The notes under the pieces were generated by a model, which saw nothing but the letters and a program-made list of their open reading frames with translations, did not search any database and had not been told where the DNA came from. The translations under genes were made by a program, and so were the position numbers. From Prorocentrum cordatum (taxonomy: Eukaryota > Sar > Dinophyceae > Prorocentrales > Prorocentraceae): a stretch of DNA of 64,000 nucleotides. Numbering within the stretch: position 1 is the stretch's first letter; each line of letters starts with the position of its first letter. The stretch lies in contig CAUYUJ010018714.1 in assembly GCA_963575745.1 (NCBI GenBank), positions 92,743 to 156,742 of the forward strand, given 5' to 3'. This document shows positions 1-9,540 of this stretch, piece by piece.

Positions 1-2
1 GG

Positions 3-482
3 GGGATTTGGGACGGCTCGATTGAAGGTCCCCCCCTGTCGTTCGCTGGGCCCGGCTTCGACGACGCAGAATGTGACATGGACGAGAACGCCAGGGAGGA
101 GCTGGCCGAGAGAACGACCAGGCCCTGGAGCGAGCTCGCCGCTGCAGCCCAGGCCATGCTCGGACAGGCGGCAGAGACGGCGAGAGCTAACGAGACCGAG
201 CAGGAGCAGGCGGCGCCGAGGCCTGCTGGAGAGAGGCGGAGGCAGCCCCGCGGAGGGCACAGCGGCAGCCTGCCGAGGACCCTGCCTCCGCAGCGGCTTC
301 GCCTTCGGCGGCGACCGGGGAAGCCGCGGGGCTCAACGCCAAGCAGCAGGCGGCCAAGATCTGTCACCCTCTGCGGGGGCGCCCGACTTGGCATCAGAGG
401 CTGCAAGCGATCGTGCGACGCTGGCTGCCGCTCCAACTGGATCCGCGGGACCAGCGGCACGCCTCTGGCAGAGCAGAACTGA
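3..482 (+). CDS. Possible coding fragment, unrecognised, open at window start
   Basis: This frame is open from the left edge of the window to a TGA at 480-482, so any gene would start outside the window; the first internal ATG is at 78. The early part (about codons 18-60) is rich in Glu, Ala and Arg and looks helical, for example DMDENAREELAERTT. After about position 240 the translation becomes Arg/Pro-rich and the neighbouring frame looks equally protein-like, so a frameshift or non-coding sequence is possible. No domain is recognised. It could be the tail of a decayed gag-like gene. It is the only plus-strand coding candidate, and all the firmer genes here are on minus. Confidence 0.2.
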   Translation, partial: GIWDGSIEGPPLSFAGPGFDDAECDMDENAREELAERTTRPWSELAAAAQAMLGQAAETARANETEQEQAAPRPAGERRRQPRGGHSGSLPRTLPPQRLRLRRRPGKPRGSTPSSRRPRSVTLCGGARLGIRGCKRSCDAGCRSNWIRGTSGTPLAEQN

Positions 483-603
483 GGACCCCGAGCGGCCCAG
501 CTTAGGCTTTGGAGTTCCTGCGCCACAGCCTCCTGATAATTATGTCTGCAGTGGTCGGCGCGCCTCGGCGCGTACCTCGACCTGGTCCTGTTCGACGGGA
601 CTT

Positions 604-704
604 AGATGGGGCCGGAGGATCGCGCCGCATCGCCGATACATCGGCAATGCTTCGGCGATGCATCGGCGATGCGGCGCGATCCTCCGACCCCAATTGCTCC
701 GACC
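604..704. mobile_element. Foldback (hairpin) element, family M4, copy 1
   Basis: The left arm starts GGGGCCGGAGGATCGCGCC and the right arm ends GGCGCGATCCTCCGACCCC. The two are reverse complements with one mismatch over the outer 19 bases and continue inward through alternating CATCGCCGAT and ATCGGCGATG words. Related copies lie at 2107-2172 (half only) and 5845-6062. There is no coding capacity, so it looks like a non-autonomous foldback/MITE. Confidence 0.6.
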
Positions 705-719
705 CCGTGAAAGAGGCCT

Positions 720-1152
720 AGGAGGAGGAGCGTCGGACCTCTGGGGGGTAGGAGAGTGAGGAAGAAGAGGAGGAGGAGAAGGAGGAGGAGGAGAAGGAGG
801 AGCATTGGCGTTCATGGATGACCCCTTTCTTCTGCAGTGCCTTGAGGAGGAGGAGGAGGAGGAGGAGAGGAGGAGGAGGAGGATGAGGAGGAGGAGGAGG
901 AGGAGGAGGAGGGAGGAGGAGAAGAAGGAGGAGGAGGATCGAGGAGGAGGAGGAGGAGGATCGAGGAGGAGGAGGAGGAGGAGGAGGATCAAGGAGGAGG
1001 ATCGAGGAGGAGGAGGAGGAGGAGGAGGGAGGAGAAGGAGGAGGAGGATCGAGAAGGAGGAGGAGGAGAAGGAGAAACTGGAGGAGGAGGGTTGGGAGGA
1101 GGGGGAGGGGGAGGGGAGGAGGACGGGGCGGCGGCGGCGGCGGCGGCGGCGG
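720..1152. repeat. Long GGA/GAG purine tract with a terminal CGG run
   Basis: An almost pure purine plus-strand tract built of GAG/GGA triplets, broken by a few GATC words, runs into a short run of CGG triplets at about 1124-1152. It produces long Glu/Arg or Leu/Ser/Pro translations that are not genes. Confidence 0.9.
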
Positions 1153-1244
1153 CGAGGCGCGGCAGCGCGCGGGCAGGGCGCCTGCGGCGACCACGCCGCC
1201 GGGCGGGAGGGCCGCGCCTCGCCGAGCGGCGGGCGGGGGATCAC

Positions 1245-1401
1245 CAGCCTCGAACGTATCCCGATCCCTAAGATTGGCACGCTCAGAGGCGATGACAATC
1301 TTAGGGATTCGCCATGAAAAAAATAAGAGAGTCCCTGAGATTGGCATCAAGATGAGGAGGTGCCCAGCATAGGGATAGGGATATGCTCCAGGCTGGCAAG
1401 G
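1245..1401. mobile_element. MITE-like element, family M1, copy 1
   Basis: The left end begins CCAGCCTCGAACGTATCCC and the right end finishes GGGATATGCTCCAGGCTGG, an imperfect terminal inverted repeat of about 29 bp. An inner inverted repeat based on CCCTAAGATTGGCA flanks an A-rich centre at 1314-1328. A second copy, interrupted by other DNA, lies at 4006-4325. Confidence 0.55.
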
Positions 1402-1474
1402 GGAGGCGCTCGGACGGGGGGGCTCCCTTCGGAGGCGAGGTGGCGCGCAGAGACCTGCTCGTACTACATCATTC

Positions 1475-1610
1475 AAGTCGGGCATGTCCTCCTACGGGCG
1501 GAGTTTGGACGACGGATACGAATACTCAAACGTAACTTTTAGAGCAAGCAATCCCTGACTGTGTTTTACGATTCTTGAGTATTCCTCCTGTGGAGGGGCA
1601 CGCCCGACTT
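1475..1610. mobile_element. MITE-like element, family M2, copy 1
   Basis: The element begins AAGTCGGGCATGTCCTCCTA and ends with the matching inverted end GGAGGGGCACGCCCGACTT, about 136 bp overall, with an AT-richer centre containing GAATACTCAAA and its partner TTGAGTATTC. Other copies are at 3065-3220 and 42743-42886, with a solitary end at 42592-42623. It has no reading frame of its own. Confidence 0.65.
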
Positions 1611-1860
1611 CACGCGACATGTCCTCCTTGGAGGCGCGCGTCCGACCCAAACATACAGTATGCCCATCTTATAGTATAGCTACAACCAAACATCTGTAGT
1701 AAGGACGTGCTGGAAGGACGCAAGACCCTTGAATGGTCCTTGGACGCCCCAGTTGATGCTTTTCTAGCGGTGCACTGCTGAACAAGTCTAAGGACGCAAG
1801 GGTGCCCTTGGGAAGCTTACCCGTCCTTACTACTATGGAATTTCACTGTACCGTTTCCCG
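1611..1860. other. Intergenic, no gene seen
   Basis: AT-richer intergenic DNA. It starts with a partial echo of the M2 end (GACATGTCCTCCTTGGAGG). Nothing else is recognisable. Confidence 0.5.
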
Positions 1861-1954
1861 AGCGGTGTGGCCAGAAAGCGCCCGCCGCGGCGCTCGGACG
1901 GGGGGGGGGGCCCTCTCGGCGGCGAGGGCGGAGGATTTGCTTCGAGTGCTCGAG

Positions 1955-2095
1955 GCTGATGGGCCTGTTTTCCACCACCACCACCATAGGTTGGAGGGGG
2001 AGGGGGTCCTTCACCTCCTCCACCTCCTCCTCCTCCTCCTCCTCCTCCTCCCCTCTCCAACTTATGGTGGTGGTGGTGGAAAACAGGCCCATCAG
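1955..2095. mobile_element. Foldback element, family M5, 41-bp arms
   Basis: Left arm 1955-1995 (CTGATGGGCCTGTTTTCCAC followed by CCA triplets) is the near-perfect reverse complement of right arm 2055-2095. The loop is a CCTCCT tract. The right arm runs directly into a half copy of the M4 repeat at 2107-2172, suggesting that both belong to one larger foldback family. Confidence 0.65.
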
Positions 2096-2106
2096 AGGCC
2101 TCCCAG

Positions 2107-2172
2107 AAAGGGCCCGAGCAGATGGGGTCGAAAGATCGTGCCGCACCGCCGCTGCATCGCCGATGCATCGGC
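2107..2172. repeat. Half copy of the M4 foldback repeat
   Basis: Carries GGGCCCGAGCAGATGGGGTC and GCATCGCCGATGCATCGG, matching the left arm of the copy at 5845-6062. The right arm is missing. Confidence 0.5.
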
Positions 2173-2249
2173 TACTCGACTACTGGCCCTGGTCAGTAGT
2201 CGATCCCCTACTCGACGACTTCCCGGGGTCAGTGCAAGCCCGGGCCCGT

Positions 2250-2720
2250 CGGGCTTTGCAAGATCCTGCAGAAACCTGCAGGATCCTGCACGCAAGCCCG
2301 GGTCAGTGCACCCCTGGCTCTGGAGGCTCCCGCAAGATCCAGCGCTCTGACTGAGCTGCGTTCACGTTGGCCTCCGTCCCCTGAGCCCCGACTGGCACCT
2401 CCACCGCGGACCCTGGCCAGCGGCCGCCGAGAGGCGGCGGGGATGAAGGGCCAGCCCCTGAGAAGAAGTCCAGACCACTGGAGAGCCACGTTGTGAACGT
2501 GATGTCGAGTGTTGACCCCCCTCGGGATCCTTCTGACCAGGGTCAATCCAAGCCCGGGTCAGTCAGGCCTTGCAGAACCCTGCAACATCCTGCAAGATCC
2601 TGCACCCAACCCGGGTCAATGCCAAGGATCCTGTAGGATCCCGCAGGATCCTGCACCCAAACCCGGGTCGGCACGACCCTGGCCCTGCAGGATCCTGCAA
2701 GGTCGGGCGCTCTGGCTGAC
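2250..2720. repeat. Degenerate repeats of CCTGCAGGATCCTGCA and GCCCGGGTCAGT words
   Basis: The words AAGCCCGGGTCAGT, GCAGGATCCTGCA and CAAGATCCTGCA recur irregularly across the segment. Reading frames through it are repeat artefacts. Confidence 0.7.
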
Positions 2721-2775
2721 CCCCGTTTGCGTTGACCCCCGTGTCAATTGAGCAGGGACCGACCGTCCCGGCATT

Positions 2776-2929
2776 CCTATAGTCCTACCACGAAATGTCC
2801 TTAGAACCCAGGGTTCTTAGAACATAGACCCGATGTGTTAGAGCAGGACAATATCAACCAGAAATGTTCTAGGAACATTTCGTGGAAACCACAAAAGGTT
2901 CTTAGGACATTGTTTGGTAGGGCTATAGG
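2776..2929. mobile_element. MITE-like element, family M3
   Basis: Left end 2776-2808 (starts CCTATAGTCCTACCACGAAA, ends CTTAGAACC) is the imperfect reverse complement of right end 2897-2929, with about 33-bp arms and a 154-bp total. Inside is a second inverted pair based on GAAATGTTC. The flank GAGCAGGGACCG before the element is repeated near 5278 without the element's right half. Confidence 0.55.
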
Positions 2930-3064
2930 CGAGCCGGGACGCTTCGCCACTGCCTGAGTCTCGAGGCTCCCGCCCCCCTTTTCGCACCGACCCCCGGCCC
3001 AAGGCTCCCGAGGATCCACGCCTGGTGGGTAGCCCGGGGAGGCCGAGAACGGCCCCCAGGGTTG

Positions 3065-3220
3065 GGTCGGGCATGTCCTCCTGCAGGCGGATTTGGGACG
3101 AAGCATGAAACATACCCCAAAATGTTTCGGAACACTCAGGAGAGTAGCAGGAAAGTCGGCCCTGGACTACTTTTGGGACCCAGTTTCGAATACTCCTCCT
3201 GCAGAGGGACGGGCCCGACT
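3065..3220. mobile_element. MITE-like element, family M2, copy 2
   Basis: Ends GGTCGGGCATGTCCTCCTGC and GCAGAGGGACGGGCCCGAC form the same inverted pair as copy 1. The interior differs but keeps the GAATACTCCTCC junction. Confidence 0.6.
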
Positions 3221-4005
3221 CCACCCCCCGGGGGCCCGAAACCGGGGGATCCCGCGGGCCAGAGCCCAGGAGAGGCCGGCAGGGGCACGCGCGCGCGCCT
3301 GCCTGCGGGAGCGGCCGCGGAGCTCGCGCCGCACCGGCGCGCGGTCGCTCGGGCGTCCCACTCCCCCGTGTCTGCGTTCGGGCCTCGCGCGTCTATTTTG
3401 TTTCGACCGCGGATCCCGGAGTTTCACCTCGGGGGTCCTCGCCGAGGCAGAGCGTGCACTCGCCCGGGCGCCGCCCGAGGGAGGGGCCAACCCCACGCGA
3501 GGCGGAGGCTGGGGCCGCGGTGCGCAGCGCGGAGCGAGGAGAGGACTCGGGGCGGAGGCAGAGCCGCGCGGCGTGGAGGCCGGCGTTGTGGATGCCGCGA
3601 CGATGGATACTCGAAGTGCTCCGTCATTGAACTGGAAAGCGTCTTGTAGTTGTCTTCTGCATGCTTTGAGCGTGTTCGAGATATGGTCCAAACATACCTT
3701 ATCGGAGGCCTGGAAATTGGCACCAACACCAAGACAGGGGGGTGCCTCCACAGGGGGAAGGTGATCCTAGATTTTCGGCGTTGGTGGTAATAGTTCGGCC
3801 ACCTTGGAAGCCAGAGTATTACCACCATCGCCGAGATCGGGATCTTCTTCCCTCGGTGGAGGCACACCGCCGAAACTGGTGTTGGTGTCATTCTCTAGGC
3901 CTGCGACCTTAGACACACCTGTGAGTTTCAGACAATTGGAAATCATGTGGCAGTACGCCTCCCCTCCACGAGGCTGGCGCCCGCGAGGCGGAGGGCGGGC
4001 CACCC
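3221..4005. other. Intergenic, no gene recognised
   Basis: GC-rich to about 3600, then more balanced. Open frames on both strands lack recognisable domains and overlap each other. A short inverted pair, GGTGGTAATAGTTCGGCC against TTACCACC, sits at about 3783-3830. Nothing else is supported. Confidence 0.4.
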
Positions 4006-4325
4006 GCCTGGAACATACCCCTACCCCTATGCAGGGCATCTCCTCATCACGATGCCAATCTTAGAGATTCCCTTTGACTACCTACCAGACCACCCCAACC
4101 CAACCCGAAGACCCGAATTTCGGGTTGGGGGGGTATGGGCTCCGTATGTGTTTGTTCGATGTTCCCCGACCCCCCCACACTGGAAATGGAGGGCAAAAGG
4201 AGGCCTTCGGGTTGGGTTGGGGTGGTTCGGTGGGTGGTGACCATATTTTTTGAGGGCGCACCCCTGTGATTGTCATCGCCTTTTGGCGTGTCAGTCTTAG
4301 GGATAGGGATAAGTTCGAGGCTGGT
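4006..4325. mobile_element. MITE-like element M1, copy 2, with nested hairpin
   Basis: Outer ends match copy 1: GCCTGGAACATACCCCTACC on the left and GGGATAAGTTCGAGGCTGG on the right. Inside, ACCACCCCAACCCAACCCGA at about 4090 pairs with TCGGGTTGGGTTGGGGTGGT at about 4208, forming a second hairpin. The extra length relative to copy 1 is this nested inverted repeat. Confidence 0.55.
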
Positions 4326-4505
4326 AAAGAGATCGGGTCGTCGGGGCCCTGACACCGCGGCGGAGTTGACGGTGACGCTCGGACGCGGAGCGGCGCCCGT
4401 GCCAGCGCGACGGCCATGCAAAGGGCAGCCCCTCCCGCACGACTGGCCGCGGCGACTCCCCCCCGAGGCGGCCGATGCCTGCCTTGCTGGTGCGTGACAC
4501 ACATC

Positions 4506-4556
4506 TGGAGGAGGAGGAGGAGGAGGAGGAGGAGGAGGAGGAGGAGGAGGAGGGGG
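4506..4556. repeat. GGA trinucleotide microsatellite
   Basis: Pure run of GAG/GGA triplets ending in a G run. Confidence 0.95.
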
Positions 4557-4559
4557 GGG

Positions 4560-5540
4560 CTTTTTGTTGGAGGCCAATCGAAAGCTGGGCGAGGGCTGGC
4601 AAATCCGTGGCTGCTAAAACAGACTTCCAGGAAGGAAAGAACAACTTCCCGGAAGAAAGCTCCGCGCACTTTGAAGTAAACAGGCTGCTTCCAGGAAGAA
4701 AAAGCAACACATTCCAGCAGCGAAATTTTAGAAGCAACGGGCTTGCCAGCCGTCGCCCGGCTTCGGAGCCAAACCCGCGGCGACCGCGGCGACTCCCCCC
4801 GACACCCGATGCCTGCCTTGCTGGCGCGTGAAAAAATACACTTGGGGCGTTGACCTAAGGAACGATCAATAGGGAACGAGGCCCATTTTCTCCATCATTG
4901 AAACTTCGATTTCCCATGGAAATCCGGAGGAAAACCAAGGCAAACTGTCAAACAATCAAGGAACACCGAGCCCCTCCCCAACGAAAAGGATTCCTTCCTC
5001 AGCGCCCCGACTGTATTTAGGGGAACTTTTTTTTTGGAGGCCAAACCACTGTAATTCCTCCGCCAGTGGAGTCCAGCGGCCCCCGGACGGACAGCTCGAC
5101 GGGGGTCGGGGTGCCCTGCCGCCGCCTCAGCTGGGGGTCTTCTACTGGAAACCATTCAAAAGCATGCAAGTGATGAAAAGACAAACACAAACAAATCAAA
5201 GCAATTAGGAAACTACGGATTAAGGTCATGCAACTAGAAATGCTCATGCCTCCCAGCTGCTGCAGCCGCCAGCCGTGGAGCAGGGACCAGCCGTCCTGGC
5301 ATTCCTGCGGGCCTGCCACGAACGTTGTCGGCATTACGACGCGTTGCGTGTGGGGGTGACTTTAGAAGCAGGCTCCGCCATAGCAGCGCCGAGTGGTGTC
5401 TACCAACACCTCCATTAGCGACCATTGGCGCCTGCTAGCGCATATTAGCGCCTACTGGCGACTATAAGTGTCTATTAGCGCCTGTGAGCGCATGTTGACA
5501 ACCATTACGAAGCAGTTACAGACGCAAACAATAACAACAC
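4560..5540. other. Intergenic, no gene recognised
   Basis: Mixed-composition DNA. The word GGCGACTCCCCCC followed by CGATGCCTGCCTTGCTGG occurs at about 4452 and again at about 4788, a short direct repeat. Irregular TTAGCGCCTA-type words occur at 5415-5500. No coding signal was found. Confidence 0.4.
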
Positions 5541-5780
5541 ATGCCTAACATAAAGTTCGCGCACAACACAACAGTTGTTGCAACAAAAGACTACAAGGCC
5601 AAAAACAAGTCTCAGAACAGAAAGCAGATTGGTCAAAATAAGAGGGTCTCACCCAGAGAAGTTGGGATAACAATGCCTCGAGTGAAATTCACGCATAACA
5701 CACCTAACAAGCTGTGTTTATAACAAAAGGCTGCAAGGACAAAAATAACTGTCTTAGAATATCAAGCCGATTGGTCGATG
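5541..5780. repeat. Imperfect tandem duplication, about 132-bp period
   Basis: The first unit starts ATGCCTAACATAAAGTTCGC at 5541 and the second ATGCCTCGAGTGAAATTCAC at 5673. Both continue through CAACAAAAGACTAC or AACAAAAGGCTGC and end in CAGATTGGTC or CCGATTGGTC. The segment is unusually A-rich for this window. Confidence 0.6.
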
Positions 5781-5844
5781 GGATGGTCACCAACCACAAC
5801 AAGGGTTATTAGAACGTTCTCTGCTGGGCCTATTGTGGGAGGGG

Positions 5845-6062
5845 TCCCCGATGGGGCCCGAGCAGATGGAGCTGGTGGATCGCGCCGGATCACCGCTGCA
5901 TCGCCGATGTATCGGCGATGCCCCAGCGACGCCGGGAGTGCATCAACGACGTCGGCACGGAGGAAACCAGGATCCACATTCAGCCGCATCGCCGATGAAT
6001 CGCAGAGGCGTCGGCGATGCAGCGCGATCCTCCGACCCCATCTACTCGGGACCCATCTGGGA
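5845..6062. mobile_element. Foldback element M4, copy 3 (longest)
   Basis: Left arm contains ATGGGGCCCGAGCAGATGG and right arm CCATCTACTCGGGACCCAT, reverse complements with two mismatches. The inner arms carry GATCGCGCC against the opposing GCGATCCTCC and repeated CATCGCCGATG words. Confidence 0.55.
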
Positions 6063-6439
6063 GGCCTAGGTTGGTGGGCCTATGGGCGAATCAGGACGCT
6101 TCCCAGACCCCCGATGTCATGCACTGTTCATCACGTGGGCCGGTCTCGACCCACATCCCCAGGACCGGTTTTTCATCCTGAATCACCTCTCGACGATCCC
6201 GAGGCCCGGCAAGGGCCTCCGGAGGCAGAGAACGCAAGAACACCCTCCGCCGTGATGTTTTTTCATGGCTCGAGTGGGTCTGGATTTGAGACCCCCTCGC
6301 AAGACGAAGCTAGGCCGAAGATAAACTCGGGCGAGGATATACCGAGAACCTCTCAAATCCGGCGGACCTGGAAGATGTCTCGGGCGCCGCGGTCTTCTCA
6401 AAACTCTGGGAGCGCCCCGGAACGCTCTGGAACGGATTT

Positions 6440-6650
6440 GTCCTCGTCCTCTGGTCGCCCTTCGTGGCCCCCTCGCTGCCCTTCGTGGCCCCGTTGCAGC
6501 CCTTCGTGGCCCCCTCGTTGCCTTTCTTGGCCCCGCTGCAGCCCCTCGTGGCCCCCTCGCTGCCCTTCTTGGCCCCGCTGCAGCCCTTCGTGACCCCCTC
6601 GCTGCCCATCGTGTTGCAGCCCTTCGTGGCCCCCGACCATGCCCTGGCCG
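6440..6650. repeat. Tandem repeat of CCTTCGTGGCCCC units
   Basis: Alternating CTGCCCTTCGTGGCCCC and TTGCAGCCCTTCGTGGCCCC units of about 27-30 bp. Because the units are near multiples of three, long Pro/Leu/Val-rich frames arise on both strands; these are not regarded as genes. Confidence 0.8.
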
Positions 6651-6767
6651 CCTGCGTCGGGACGGCGGACGGCACCGGCACGGTGCTGTGCGTGGCCCCG
6701 GTGGGTAGGGCCTGGCGCGCAGGGGCGGGCGGGGCCCTCATCACTGGAGTGCTTTCGAGAAAGAACA

Positions 6768-7075
6768 GGGGAGGAGGAAGGGGGGACGAGGAAGGGAGGA
6801 GGAGGATGACGAGGAGGAGGAGGAGGAAGAGGAAGAGGAGGAGGAGGACGAGGAGGAGGAGGAGGAGGAGGAAAAAGAAGAGGACGAGGAGGAACAGGAG
6901 GGGAGAAGGGGCAGGAGGAGGAGAAGAAAGAGGAGAAGGCTAAAAACGGGAAATGGGGGGAACGGGGAAGGAGGAGGAGGAGGAGGAGGAGGGGGACGAG
7001 GACCAGGGAGTGGAGGAGGGCGAGGAGGAGGAGGACGAGGAGGAAAAAGAAAAGGGAGAAGGACGAGGATGACAA
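6768..7075. repeat. GGA/GAG purine tract
   Basis: A second long purine tract with AGGAGG and GACGAGG words, similar to the one at 720-1152. Confidence 0.9.
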
Positions 7076-7079
7076 TGAG

Positions 7080-9540
7080 AACGAACTGGAGGCGAAGGAA
7101 GGGGGGCGACTAAAAATGATGACGTAAATGGGCAGACGGTAGTCGTAAACGGATGAAAGATGAATGTACACTTGGCGCAATACAACTAAGGCGCGTCCTA
7201 GGCGGGCACGGTGCACGGACCAGGCCTTGAGCCAACCAAGACGACGCAGCAGGCCAACAAGGGTGAGAAACTAACAAGGCAGCAGGAGACCCTACCATTC
7301 GAGCCTCGTGTTCAAAAGGATACTGACCGCCTTTCTCATAAAAAGTTGCGTCGCCGCAAAATTACAGGTTCACCGGAATTCTACATGTCCCTGGGTTGGC
7401 GGCCTTCGCTCCATCCCTAGGGCACATCGGCCCCTCAACAAAACGAAAACCGATATTACGCTATCGAGGAACCCCACATACTTGCATTTTGGCTGGAGTG
7501 ATGATAGCCGAAGTGAACGACGGTCGTGGCCGTTACCCCACCGAATCCATTGGTGACGCCAGTCAAGAGGAGAGGAGGGAGGAGAGTGGACAGGAGATAA
7601 GAATAAGCTGTTGTCCAATACGCATGGAAAGCGATATGCGGCGCCAACGAGGCAACGAACGCAAAGGAACGCGATCTTGGGCGGAAAGCCTCTGATCAGA
7701 TCAGAGAAAACGAGAAATGCGAAAGGACACAACCTTCGGAGACAAGCCTCTGGGGCAGGGGGGAATGGCGAAGGCGGTTTCCAAAACATGTCGTACCCAA
7801 CGACTGAAGTCGCTAGCCGCGGTAACCGAACACTGAATCGGAGAGCTCAGCGGTCGCCCAGGGACGTGTTTAAAAGGCAATGCGACGTTTCATGGAGCTC
7901 GCGGCGCCAGAGCAACTGCGCGGAACGAAGCGCTCATTTGGATTGAAAAAAGCCCGAAGCCTCCACGGCTTGCAGTGGATCAGGGCCTGCATCACGGCGT
8001 CGAGGTAGCACGTATTCCCGAAGTTAGGTGCGCACCCAGACGCCAGGGGGAGGTGCGACAGGTCGTCTGCAACGCAGGCGAAGACATCGAATACTCTCTC
8101 TCCCTTGCGAACGAGAAAGAATCTGCGCGGGCGTGTCTCATCCTTCTGAAGTCCGCCCCGGCAGCGAGGACCTACGTGATGCGCTTGATCCTGACGGGGT
8201 CGGGGCGCGGGTCCCCCTGGTCAGTTGCGTAGAGGAATTTCACCCCATCCAGCCTTTCTGCCAGGGCCGCCTGGCGCGCGCGGCGGGCGACGCCTTCCGC
8301 GTCGCGCAAAGAGTCAATACCACGATGCCCCGCGGCGGCTCGAAACGTCCATCGCCGCGGGGCGACGTCGCTAACCCCCCCGTGGAACTCGGCGCTAGCT
8401 CCGCCAAGCACGTCGGGCTGCAATGCGAAGACACGAGGGGTAGGCGCATCCACTCTGCAGGATCTTGCGCTTGTAGAGCGCATGCGCAGCTCCTGCCACA
8501 AGGCTGCATCGCCGTGCCGCCTCGAAAGCCAGCACTCCAGATCAGCAGATCGCTTGGCCGCGAACTCAGTGCACCAGTTGGCTGCTTTCGAATGCGCTTG
8601 TGACGACAGGCTCACTAGCTGGATTGATTCTCGCAATTCCCGCGACCATGGCCCATGCGACCAACGGCGGTCGATCTCCGCTGGGCCCGGGGACACCTGA
8701 ATTCGAGGCGCGCCAGTGGACCGAACAGAAATAGCCAACAGGACTGCCGGAGACCGCTGCGGAGTGAAAGCCCACGCGGGCGAGGCCATCGTTGGCGCGC
8801 CCTTCACAGGCGCGGTCTTCGCGGGAGCGGCATGGTGTCCTCAGGGCGGCGCCGGGTCAGCAACCGCGATGCCAGCCTCCTGCGCTCGCCGAACATGCAG
8901 TCAGGGGAACGTAAGACCTGGGCACAGGGGACTCGGAAATCCCCGACGTGGTCGTCAAAAAAATGACGAGGCCGAGCCTGCATTTTGACGAGGCCTCCCG
9001 CTGCAGACATCCCACGAAACTCCTCCTCGTCAAAATCCGAGGCGCGGTCGTCAAAAAACGATGGCGAACCCGAGTCCCGGCAAACCCGGGTCTTACGCTC
9101 CCCCGAATGCAGGGGCGGCGGGCCATCGCCCGCCCCCTCCCCCCCACCAAATCGGAAGAAACGCCTCGTAGAAATCAGCCCAAAGAAATCATCAAATACC
9201 TCACCAAACACTGCCCCCCCGGCATCATCGGCGCCTCGTTGGCGCGGCATCTGACTGCACCTGGCGAGGAGCGTCTCGGGCAGCAGTTGAGAAGCTGTCG
9301 CTGGTGAGCAAAATATGCGTAGCATATCAAGCGGTTCCCATGCCTGTCAACATACGCACGCAAACAATCTAAACGAACCTCGGCACCCATCCCTAGCACT
9401 GAGTTCTTGAACTGCTCGCACGGAGGCGGCGGCGCGGACGTGGCACATTTGGGCGCCATGACAGGAAGTCACCGCGTCTATGATCACCCTTGGCGGCCAG
9501 AGCAAGAGACTGTTGCTCGAAACAAACATCCCCTCTACGC
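7080..9540. other. Unassigned segment, no gene recognised
   Basis: Several overlapping open frames exist. The most protein-like on the minus strand are 8172-8807 (211 codons, balanced composition) and 8804-9325 (173 codons, Asp/Phe/Arg-rich, with FFDD appearing twice). Neither shows a motif that can be named. Direct repeats of GGTCGTCAAAAAA at about 8950 and 9047 explain the duplicated FFDD. It could be decayed retroelement DNA, given the copia remains downstream. Confidence 0.3.

Noticed and set aside
805-1317. Glu/Arg-rich plus frame over the GGA tract
   Set aside because: Pure microsatellite translation.
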